Shown in pieces: positions 1 through 11,900 of a DNA stretch of 59,728 nucleotides; position 1 is the first letter of the stretch, and each line of letters starts with the position of its first letter. The notes below the pieces were generated by a model. It ran no database searches. It was not told the origin of the DNA and saw only the letters and a list, made by a program, of their open reading frames with translations. Both the position numbers and the translations under genes were made by a program. Location: contig WNKI01000001.1 in the NCBI GenBank assembly GCA_015350385.1, forward strand, positions 6,922,128 to 6,981,855. The letters are read 5' to 3'. Source of the DNA: Aculops lycopersici. Lineage: Eukaryota > Arthropoda > Arachnida > Trombidiformes > Eriophyidae.

Positions 1-2613
1 GTTCCGTACCTAACTACTACTACTAACTACGTAACGTACTACGACGTACTTACTCTAAACTAACGTCACTACTTCGTATACGTAAGTACACTGTCGTCTC
101 TCTCTCTCTCTCTCTCTCTCTCTCCGCGTCTCTCATTAAATCTCTCAGTCTCTCGCTAGTTTGGTTAGAGTTGTAGTATATACATCTGCACCAAATAAGC
201 TAAACCAACCAACGGGCTAGTGAGGAAATCGTTAGTTGCGTCGCCTGGTTTGCTGCTTATTTAGTTGCCTGGTTGGTACACGTAATTTGGAGCCGACTAA
301 CAGGCAGTTCATACACGGGCTCGAGCTGAGCATCTCCGTCGTCGTCGTCGTCATCATGGCAATTGGTGTTTCCGTCGCTATCGTAGTATGAGCATCGGCA
401 ATAAGGGTTAGGTGTGCGATTCCCCCGAAAGGCTAGTCATTTAGCTGGCCACTTGAAGGTGAGCTAGTCACTGCGTCTGTCAGTCAGTCGGTCGGCGCGT
501 ACCAAATGAGCAGCCAGTTGCGCTCTTTGAATCAAAAGCAGCAACAGCAGACACTAACCGGCAATTATTTTCAATGTCGCCGAGCGGCCCAAGGACCAAG
601 CGACAGAAGATCGATCATTTGGCTCCAGACAACTAAAAGTGTGACGAGTTGACCTCTCGAGCGCCGCACGTCGGGTTGCCCTTTTCCTTTGGGTTTAGCA
701 CGCACGCGCTTAGGTAATGGTCAAATGTCAGCTTGGTGAGCTGATCACTTGCTTAGACTGCTAACGAGCTGATCTTATATTTTTCAATGACTAGTATCTC
801 TTGTATGCTACTTTAGTTTCACATCCCACTGAGTTGGTGTGTATGTCAATCGAAATCAAATAGGGATACTATTGCAAAACAAGCGGACATTTTAGTCTAG
901 TCCAGTTTAGTTTGTTTATACGCATTAGTCAGGGTCACAGGGTCCCAGAAAGAGCGCGTCTCTTACTTCCTCTGTTTCCTGTCTATGGGATTTGATTCGA
1001 TTTAACGGCAAGTCAACTTGGACGCCAAGAGCAAATGTTTTCGCTCGACTGACTTCGACGGACTAGAGATAGACACGTCAGCCAGATATTTTACCATCAC
1101 TGTCTTTAGTGAGGCTAAATTTTCCTATGCTAGTTTGTTTCTTGTGTGAGCCACGGAGTTTGGTGTTGCATTTTGCGCTGCGTTGAATGTCGCAGATGTA
1201 GTTGTGGCAACGCCAGAGGCCACAACAACCAGTATTATTATCACGAAAACCCCCTTCCCTCCCATACGTTTTGGGTGACATCGACCAAGGGCACCAACCA
1301 GAACAGACACAAAACCTAGTGGGGAGTGAGCCAAAGAAATCTTTGCTTGCGTTCTGGAGACGAAGAAACCAGTAGTTGTTGTGCGCCTTGGAGTTGCGTC
1401 AGACCGGAAGTGACGCGCGTACAAGATAAAAGCGTTCGGCTGCAGCTTAGCACTCAACTGAACTTGGGGTTCCGCCGACTAAATGTGCCACCTAGCGGCT
1501 GGTTCTGGTGAAACTAAAGTTGAGCAAAGTCGCAAAGTCTTTTGAAGCCAAGAAGCAAGATGATCTGCTTTGAGTTCAATCGAGTCCCCTACAATCAAGT
1601 CGAGCGCATCGAGTTGCCGGCCAAACGAATGGCCGAGATAAATTCCTCGTCCGCTCGCAGGCGCTTGTTGGTGCTACTGACCAGAATCTTGGTGGTGTTA
1701 CTCGGCGGCTCTCTAGTTTGGCAAGACCGACACGCCGAGCCAAACTAGAATCAGAAGCGGCGAGCTTAGAAGACAGTACAGCAGTAGCAGCAACCACTGA
1801 AAGAGTGAGAGAGTCAATGAAATGTGAGAGGCGGCCAATCATTAATTCAGCGCGCGCTAGCTAGTTGCACCAAGCAACACTGTGGCCCCTTTGCAAGGAC
1901 CAGCCTACTGAGGCAACCTGATTGATTCGCAATGGTTTGGCAAGCTGGCTGGCTAGCTAGCTGGCTGCCAATCCTTGAGCCAGAGCTGCTCGCATTGCAA
2001 TGCGCAATTCGTGCGCATCACGGGGATTCCGGTAGACGGTTGGTGTGGCTCGGTTTGCCTTGGATCGATGTAATCGATGGGAAAAGACTGACAGGATAAA
2101 TATATTCTCTCCTCTCTTCTGCTCTGGTTTGTGGTTTATTTTTACCTTCTCTCTTCGTTTCTTGAAAATCTACTAGTCCATCCATAAGCTTGAGACAGAT
2201 AACCAATGTGCTGCTCAAAATTGGCTAAAAAAGAGGAACCTCAAAATAAACTACAAAGCTAACAAACGTGCCTCGTCGTCGTCGTCGCCTCCAACACAAA
2301 CTCAGACATGAACATATAAATGTCGGCCACAACAGCGTTGAGGTAGTGGTGATTGTGGCCCTAAGATAAATTGTCATCTCCATTGGCGGCCATCTAACGA
2401 TTGCAATGGTCGCTGGAAAACTAACCGCAGGTGGTTGCTCCACTGAACTACCTCTACCCGAACTGAAATTTGACCAACCAACTAACTAACCAACATCTTT
2501 ACCTTTCAGATCCAACTTTACACAAATTTGCTTAGACGCGCAAGTGAAAAACAGCCAAAGAGTTAAGTGCGATACAAGGCCAGGTGGTTGTAATCGATTC
2601 ACTCAGAGGCAAG
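1..2613. other. Upstream and 5' UTR region of the adenylyl cyclase gene
   Basis: No open frame here looks like a conserved protein. The stretch holds a TC tract (about 97-124), a GTC tract (about 337-352) and GCTGGCTAGC-type repeats near 1945-1968. A good 3' splice site, with a CTAAC-type branch sequence near 2481-2490 and TTTCAG ending at 2509, suggests that a 5' UTR intron ends there and that the first coding exon begins as 5' UTR at 2510. Where transcription starts cannot be told from sequence. Confidence 0.5.
97..124. repeat. (TC)n microsatellite
   Basis: An uninterrupted TC dinucleotide tract of roughly 28 bases, followed by more scattered TCTC. In arthropods such GA/TC tracts can act as GAGA-factor sites; here that is only a possibility. 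Confidence 0.85.
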
Positions 2614-2835
2614 ATGAGCAATCGCGAGGCGAAGGATTTAGAGAAGAGGCATGAATTCAAAAAGAGCAATCTGGTTTCTCGTGACGAAAAGGATGAAGTT
2701 GAAAAGGGAAACAATGAAGTGGAACAAAATGACGAGGAAGAAGATGGAGACGACGAGGAGGAGGAGGAAGACGAAGAGGACGATTCCGATACAGAGGATG
2801 ACAACGAAGATGTCGACAACGACGACGAGGAAGAG

Positions 2836-2930
<95 letters not shown>

Positions 2931-5900
2931 GGATGACGATGAGGATGACGATGGATTTTACAATAGCGACGATTTGGACGAAACCTCGAGGGATTCCAGA
3001 GGTTTGGAGCCAACAGTGACGAGAGTCGATGATGGAGCTAGCAATAGAGAGAAAGAGCAGGATGTGGAGGAAAGATTTAAAAGGGACAAGAGCAAGAGTA
3101 TTAAGTTGCGACGAAGTCAGCGGAAGCGCTTAACAGGTAGTGATAGTGCAAGTAAGTCAAATAGAAATAAGCATGAAGAAGGAGCAACGTCGTCGACGCA
3201 TTACAATACAGTAAATGACTCGTGGTTCATTAATTACAATGGAATCATTGTCATCTTGCCCATTATATTTAACGCCTTTCAGGATAAACAATTGGAACAA
3301 TCCTATCAGCGCTACTCGCATGGCCAACGCCAGAAATCTCTCGTTATTGCGCACACCATTGATCTTCTCCTGAAGGTTGCCCTTTTGAGCCTTCCCATTT
3401 TAAGCTTGACAACAACCAGAATGACTTCTGACGACTTCTTGATTCATAACAGTGGTCATCATGTGAGAAATAGTAATTACACAAAACAAGTGGTCGCCAG
3501 CGCGTTTCCACGTGGTGATATTCCAATCCTTTTAGGTGATAATCAAAATAGTTTCTCAATTCTAGGCTCGTTGCTAACTGACGACTTGGCAACAATTAAT
3601 ACTAATAATGATAATGATCTGACTGCAAGTAGAACGAATTTGGACTTGTTCAAGAATCACACAAACAATCTCAGGTTAATTGAGTCGATTCTACTCGGTC
3701 CTCTGGCAAGAACAAATTCAGATTTTAATTATATCAATGCGACAAGTGGCTTGAAGTTCAATATAAATAGCACCTCTAGCGACGTCAGGCAGCCCAGCGA
3801 TGATATTGAGTTTAATTTTAAGAAAAATCTATTCAAAGAGCATCTGCTCACTACCTCAAGATTACCTGTGTGGTTTTTAGTATTGAACTTGGCCATGATA
3901 TTAACGTGTGTCTGTGTACCTCACAAATACCTCACTAGTCGGCTAAGTTTCATTGCCTTATTCACCTGGCTTCTATTATGCCTGCAAAACTTCCTCATTT
4001 ACAATGATTTAGATGGAGCCAACCTGAAAAAGGTTCAAGAAAACTTGCAGCCAGAAGAATTCAAAGCTATTATCCAGCGCCAATATGACTCCTATAGACC
4101 GATCGCCATTTGGCACACATTAATTATCATATTTGTCACCTATGCCATGATGCCAATGGCTTTGTCCTGGTGTTTCCTTTGCTCCTCAACCACCTCGCTC
4201 GCTGATTTGCTGCTCACTTTAATTAGAGCCCTAGAAGTTGACTCGCAACAGTACAAAATGAGCGGAGTTAGTTATATTGAAATTAGTCGTCAATCAGCAA
4301 CTAAATTGGTTATTTATCTAACGATTAACCTGGTTTGCTTGTATACAAAGTATCTGATCGATTTAGCACAACGAAACGCATTCCTAGAGACTCGAAAATC
4401 AATCGAGACGAGAGCTAAGATTGAGAGGGAAAATGACAAACAAGAGCGATTGCTCCTGTCTCTATTGCCACGATTTGTTGCCTTGGAGATTATTGCCGAC
4501 ATTGCAAAGGAGGATAATCACGACAAGTTGTTGAAGAATCAATTCCACAAAATTTACATTCACTCATACTCAAATGTCAGGTAAGTTTTATTATTATTAC
4601 TGGTGATGGTAGTACTAGTAGTGATGGTTATTCGATTGAGAGGGAATGGGACTGTGGGAGAAATTGTTTTTCCTTTTTGCAGTAGTTTAGCGCGCATGTT
4701 AATCAAAATAAATGGTCGCTTGAGGGTCGTTGCGCTTTTGGAATTTAAAACCCAAACAGTGGCCTCTCATAGTTGACTGGCACTTGACTCTCTTGGGGCA
4801 ACGCGAGCTTCTACGACAGCGGAGCTACTCTTCCGGGTAACATTAACACAGGTTGCTGGATTGGAGCTACCAAAATTTCACGCCGACCAACAACGTGGTC
4901 TCAGTCAAATATAACTTGAGCGGACATTTACACGAGCATTTCCCTCCATCGAAGCGTTGAACCTAGCAGGTTTGATTGACAAAAGTCGGCAAGCTAGCTG
5001 GCTCGGCCTCGTGCGACTATCCCAGCAAACGTCGCGGTCGTCAGCTAGCTTCTATTTTGTCTCCCACTTTCGCATTTTAGGTGTCGGCCGGAAACTCGAT
5101 TGATGATTTCAATGGCCACTGTGACAGGCAGCGACAACGGCAACGACAACGACAAGATGAACTACAACCACCTCCTCTTGCTGCTTTTAGTCCAGCTACT
5201 GCTCTTTTATGCGCCCTCAAAGCCAAGAGGCGAATTAAATTGCCAGCCACTCGACTGGCCGCTGGTGGCAGGTCTATGCAGTAGGAGGCTACACTAAGCG
5301 TCCTCGTTTTGGTCGCCGTCGAGAGGAGTAAGTGGCCAGCAAAGGTGGAGTTGTGCAAATCCATCCGAATGTGCAAATGACATGACCAAACAAACTGCAC
5401 GCCAGAAACCAGAGACTTGGCGGCGCCAGCCAAGAGGCATGTTGACCACTCAAGTCTCGCTAAGCGCCGTCAACTCCAAAGGGAATGGAAGCCTGTCCTG
5501 TCGGCTGGCCACTTTGCTGGTGTTGTCCATTCTATTATTTTATTGTGTGCCCAAACAACACACCGAACCTGAGCTATCATTTAAATTGGCGTTGCGCGGT
5601 GGTGGATCTGCGATGAAGTGCCGAATTTCATTAGCTCATCGGCACGTGCTTTGAGCAAGCTGGGCAATGCGGAGCCACAAAACACACCATAGAAATGTGG
5701 TCGTCTCCCCCCTCACCCTTTGGTCTTTTGCTCAAATGTCAGGGACGATATTCAACATTCAAAGTCGAGGTTCAGTCATACGATGACTGCAGCACGATGA
5801 CTGCAACACGAGCTCGTGATGCCCTCTTAATCATCGAGAAAATTCAACTAACAAGCAAAAGACACTCGTGAACAGAAAACCTCGTCTTGGTTGAATGAAA

Positions 5901-8900
5901 AGAGGAACTTTGACATGGACTCTCTCACGACGATTCTCCCGGCATCCCAATTAAAGTATTGAGCTGGAATGTCAATTACCAACGACAACAGCTAAAGTTT
6001 GACGGAATCTCTCGTCTGGCCTCAAGTTGAGTTGTGCGCATCAATAATTTACGAGTCGAGCAAAACACGAGTCCACTCCAATTGAGACTTAAAGCGAAAT
6101 TCAAATGAGCTTCTCGTATCACCAACTTCTATGGTAGCGTCGCATTCTTGGATCTGGTTTTGATCTATCTAGTGGCCAATTGGACGGAGGAGCGACCAAC
6201 ACCGCAAGCGCATAACTCTGCGCGACAACCGGAAGTTGGCAGGTCAAGATAAAGGGGTTGGAAGTGCGGGCAAATATTTTGTTCACTTGATTCTAGTTTG
6301 CATACATCTTGATCCAATCGCTCGCTATTCGACCCATAGACCAACTAACCGACTTACTGGCTAAGCGGACGAATACACACCCGGCCCAATTTAGTCGATT
6401 GGCTTAGATGGCGGCTGTCAGCGCGAGCGCTAATTCAGACCAACAACACCGAACTCGGCCGGCCAAAAGTCGTACGTCTTGGTGATCGGAAACCCGCTTC
6501 TATCGCTGGCCAAGCAACTTCATTTGCCACCATTCTTGCTCCGCCAGCTCATCGCCTAAATTGACTCGACCTACCGGGCACCACTCGACCTACCACAGGT
6601 CCACGAAACAAACCGGAAGTGCCACTCTCTAACGCAATAGCGAGCTCTCATTCCATTCCATTCATTCATCAATTGCAAGAGTGCGAAATTGCGAATACGA
6701 AGAGAGAAGCGGAAAGTAATGGTGTCGACGACACTAGCCCTCGTCGTCGGCTTTCCGAATCGGCGGTGGCACTCGATGGCCGCCAAGTCGCTAGGTGACA
6801 AAGTTTGCCAAGCTAGCTAACCAAATTGATGATGACCTAGCGCCTGGGGCCAGGAGCACGAAAACATTAGATTCGCAATCTTGTTTGACACCTCGACGGC
6901 CACCTTGACGTTGCTGGCGAATATGCGCAAGGTCAATCGATTTCGAGCCTCAAGTTGTGGTGGCAAGTGGCTGGTGTTGCAGGAAAACTCGAGTCGCGTA
7001 GGTAAACTCTCTCCTCTTCTCCTAGTCTCTCATTGGCGGGACCTAGCGACCAAGCGGCGCGTTACGCTCGAAAAGGATCAACCACCACCGACTTCAAATG
7101 ATCAGCGCCACGCAACCACCAGGCAAGCTTATCTGGTTATTTCACCACACAAATATTCCGTTTTGCGCCAAAATGGCAACGCAACACAATGATTGTCGTT
7201 CTCTCATGGAGGAAGAGGATCTCGTTGTCGCCATTGTGGTTATCGTCGCCATCGTCGAGTTTGTTTCCCTTCTAAAGGCAGTCCAACGCCCAGTTAGATG
7301 CCAGGCAAACCCTCTAAGCGGCCAACTAAAATACTAGCCAGTCGGCGGGGAATGCGCATTAGCTTTTAGACAAGGTAATCGATTTGCATACGTCCGTTTG
7401 GGCACCAGCAAACTAATGTCGCCGTCATTCTCTCCGTGGTGCCACACAAATCCAAACTAAACTAAAAATAAGACTCATAACCAACATACTCAACTGCCGC
7501 TACCAAAATACCCACTGTTTAGCCAATGACTAAGCGTGAACCAACCGGAAACTAACTTCCACTGGCACGCAAATGAGCCCCGCTATTCGAGCACTCATTT
7601 GTCGCTGTTGTTATCTACACCACCCAAAAATACACCACTAACAACACGAAAAACACCCTCCAAACCAAAAAACAACTACAACAACACACTCTTAAAGCAT
7701 TCTCTTTGCTGATATTCAGGGATTCACCTCGCTGGCCTCCAAGTGTCCGCCCCAGGAGCTTGTCCAATTGCTCAACGATTTGTTTGCGCGCTTCGATCGT
7801 TTGGCACAGGTAAGTTTAATACTGTTCAATTCATGTCGTGCTGCGTGTTTCTATTTGTTTCAAACATTACAGTATATTATAATAGCAAACAGGTCAATTG
7901 CACTCGAAGAGCCATTTGGTTGAACCTAAAACTGAATCCACCCCTCCATTCCGCTCCACTCTACTTCACATAAATCGCATTCACAAACGCTGAGCAGCAA
8001 TACAAGTGCCTCAGGATCAAGCTGCTGGGTGATTGCTACTATTGTGTGGGTGAGTACAGGATTATCCCGAACAACCACTTGTATTTTTGTATTAGCATAG
8101 GCTAATAGTAGTGGTGGTAAATTCGACGCCTGTGTTTACATTTTGAAGCTAATTACATTAAACCTTCTCTCTGCATTTAATACAATTTCAAATTGTCGTC
8201 GCTGCTGGTGCGGTTACGCATGTATATACATACATGTTTATATATCCGTATATATATATACATATATATATATATGTTCAACAGCCGGCCTACCAGGTGA
8301 GTTACTGGCCAAGCGCACGAGTCCCTTTGTCATGCTGCTACTCTCACTGATGCTCAATGATTCTCACCAACGAACTAGCATGGCGTTACATACTAATCCA
8401 CTCCACGGCATACTAATACACTCGTACAACAATGATCTACATAAAAACCCATTCCAAATAAATGGACTTGACCAAACCAAACAAACCGTATAGAGCCCAA
8501 CGATGAGCATGCAAAGTGCTGCGTCGAGATGGGATTGCATATGATTAGGGCCATCAAGTGAGTACACTTTTATGGGGCATCTTTATCTCAACGAGACCTG
8601 GCGTTGGCCTCTCTAACGCTTGCCCTTTTGATTGTCTGATTGATCACCATTTTGATAAGGTGCGCAATTGATTAATTGACTGATCAAGTATAATCTAATT
8701 CTCCCTCTTCCTCATAATCATGCTTATCATTATCTTAAAACAGACGTATCCGGCGAAAGACAAACTTTGACCTAAACATGCGCATCGGCATTCATAGTGG
8801 CTCAGTTTTGTGCGGTGTTTTAGGTGAGTGCTATTGTTATTTATATCATTTTATCAACTATCACTAGTATTGATCAGCAATACTAATAAATTAACTGTAA

Positions 8901-11900
8901 CCAAATCATTAGGCTTGAGGAAGTGGCAGTTCGATGTGTGGAGCAATGACGTCACCATGGCCAATCACCTGGAGTCCGGTGGTTTGGCCGGTCGCGTTCA
9001 TGTGAGCAAGGCAACGGCAAGCTGCCTGAAGGACGCCTACGAGCTGGAACCTGCAGACGGCCACTTGCGCGACGGTTACATCCGACAGGCTGGTGTTGAG
9101 ACTTTCTTCATCAAGCAAACGGAGCCCTCGAGCCACGCGATCTCTCTCTTGCGCAACACCACCACCACTACTACCAACAACAACGACATCGGTTCCAACA
9201 AGACTGGTGACAAAACCACGATAACTGCAACCGAAACCGCAACAACGACTGATTGCTTGGCGACCAGCGCCAGTGGAGGTGCTTGTGATACTAACAACCA
9301 GGTGCGAGTGCAGGTGGCTGAAAAAGTGGCCTTGTCGCCTGCTGATAGGAGGCGTCTTGTTGCCAACACTGCTGCCACTGGTGGTGGTAGTGGTGCCGCC
9401 GCCACCGCAAACGATGTCACCAGCAATAGTGGCACATTTACAGTTGCCGTTCCCGGTCAGCAACGACAACAGCCAAATTTTATTGCCTCTAGCGCGAATA
9501 ATAGTCGTAGCTCACAAGTTGCAACTTGCGACAACTTTGCTAAGAGTGGCCGACAGCAGCATCAACGAGTGGCTACACAACACCACCACCAACAACAACA
9601 AGGCGGTGCGCCGCCAGGTAAAGGTGCGCCAATGCCACCGTCAACCTTGACGCGAAACTTCAACACCAATGCCGCTGGCAATGGCGAGAGCTCAGAGCAG
9701 AGCACATTGACACAGCAACCAGGTGTGACAGTGGCCAGTTCGTACAGGAGTGCAATAGATCCAACTACAGATAAGAGTGCCCAAGGGACTTCCGGTTCTT
9801 GCTCTGATGAGGCGGCGGCGGCGACAACGGTGTCAGTTGTCTCGCGAGCCTCGTTGGTTTTCAAGAGTAATGTAGGTCCTGTTGTTGAGACGCAAGCTAG
9901 TCAAGGTGGCGTCAGCGATGGTGGTGACGGCGGATTTGCGAACGAGAATAGTGGTAATAGAGCCGGAAGTGCAATTGGCGACTCATTTAGCACAATTGGA
10001 TATATCGATGGAGTTAGCATAACCACCCTAAGCTCACCAGGTAGAACTCCGTCAAGTAATGCAGACTTAACCACTAAAAATGGCCAGTCTTTGCCTGTAA
10101 ACAAACAGGTGGTTGATCAAAAAACTCCATCCGCCAATCGGGGAGCGCCAATGTATTTTACAGACGACGAGGACGAAGAAGACGAAGAGGAAGTGGACGC
10201 AGAGGAGCAGTGGGAGCCCGAGATTCCGTTCAAGAACTTGAACGCCTGTGATATTGAGAAGGGCAATCGAGATACTGCGCACGCCTCGAGCCACTTGGTT
10301 GCCGCCGCTGCCTTAGATAATATGGAGAATAACAGTAATAATGGTGACCAAATTAATGCTGTGACTCAAACAAATACAAATTTAGATTCGGAGATTCAAG
10401 CAACGGATTTAGCTGGCTCCAAATCAAGCATAACCGGAAACTCAGGTGTTGGTGGAGGACTTCTGGCGGCCACCTGCCGCTCGCTAACCTCGCTTCAGGT
10501 TAGGGGAAGTTTCCGGCAAAGGACAAGAAAGACGCAGCTCGCTAGTGGTGGCGGTGTCGCCAATGAGAGCGATTGTCTGTTGGGCGAAAACTCAAACGCG
10601 ACCAAGGCGCCCACTGGCGGAACCACCAACTCTCCGGCTGACATTGAGGCGGGAGTACAATTTAGAAATACATCTCAATCCAAAAGACTAATGATGGCTA
10701 ACCGGGGACTGAATGCTCTCAAGAGAAGCTATTATCGTAGTTTTAACATTAAAACAAACAGAGCCACTGGAAGCGGTGGCGGCGCCAAGAGTGCTGCAAA
10801 TTTGGATCAAATTGACATGAATCAGAGTCGAAGTAATCCAATTACTTGCGCGCCTAGTCCACGACTCGGCATGCACTCATCAATTCCAGAAGTCGAGAAA
10901 ATCGACTCCACAAACTCTAATCTGTCGCCCAAGCCGTTGTCAGTGTCAAATCAAATGAAATCGACAGCTAGACAGCTGGAGACGTCTACGGAGACCCATT
11001 TGGTTGGAAGAAAAAACTCCATTGTTTGCATTAAGATCACTGATGAACTTGGCGGCGACGCAAAGTCGGTCGCCACTCAATCAACCAATCCACCATCAGG
11101 TGGTCGCCTCGGTGCTGGCGGCGAAGAAGCTACTGTGATTGAGACTGACTCTTCCATCATTGTTAGTTGCCCTAAAAGCGGCGACATACAAACTAAAACA
11201 CTGAAAAAGTCTTCATCAACAACTTCACCAGGCTGCGGAAGTTGCGGAACAGCAAGAAAATCGCGAGCCGGTAGCCAACAGCAACAGCAGCCTGCTCCAA
11301 CCAGTTTTGTGATATTGTTTTACAGATTGCTCTGTACTAAAATCAGACGAACAGGTTGCTGCGGTTTCGGGGGCCAGCAGCGCGAACGCCAAGGTCGTCT
11401 ATCGGCTCGAGCCAGGGCGAAGGCCAAGGCAGCGGCACGTTCTCGAAGAAACAGGAACAAGGTGGCCAAATTGGTTGCCGAGAGAAATCAATTAGATAAC
11501 AAGAGACAGACAAACAGAAGACGGAAGCGATCAAGTGGCAAAAGATCGAGTTCAAAGAGGAAACAGCTCCAGCAACAAGGTGATGGTTATAATAATAATA
11601 ACAATGCAGATCTCAGGTGTAGTAGTATTGAGAGTTCGTCGCTGGGTAACAACTCGATCGAGGTTGAAATTAGCAGGCGAATGATGAAAGAGCATATAAA
11701 TTGGTTCAGACTAACCTTCAAATCAAAAGCTTTGGAGGATGCATATTGCCAAATTAGATACACGACAAGCAAGAGCAATATTGTCTATATATTTGTAACC
11801 TGGCTCCTGATGGCCCTCGTATTCCTGTTATCCTTACCTGATGTTTGGCGAACACTAAAGGTTATCATGTTTGCCACAATTCCGCTCTCGATTTTTGCCT

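Noticed and set aside
2584..2613. Ten-codon upstream extension of the cyclase first exon starting with GTG
   Set aside because: Nuclear genes start with ATG; the first in-frame ATG is at 2614.
2651..3019. Open frames of Met-Thr repeats (+) and His-Arg repeats (-) over the Asp tract
   Set aside because: They are the other frames of the GATGAC repeat within the cyclase coding exon.
8828..8912. Cyclase frame before the last exon, starting at 8828
   Set aside because: It is intron sequence; the conserved protein resumes at GLRKWQFDVWS after the AG at 8912.
8909..9469. 186-codon minus-strand frame opposite the cyclase
   Set aside because: Antisense to a conserved coding exon; low-complexity composition mirrors the Thr/Asn/Gly codons of the real frame.
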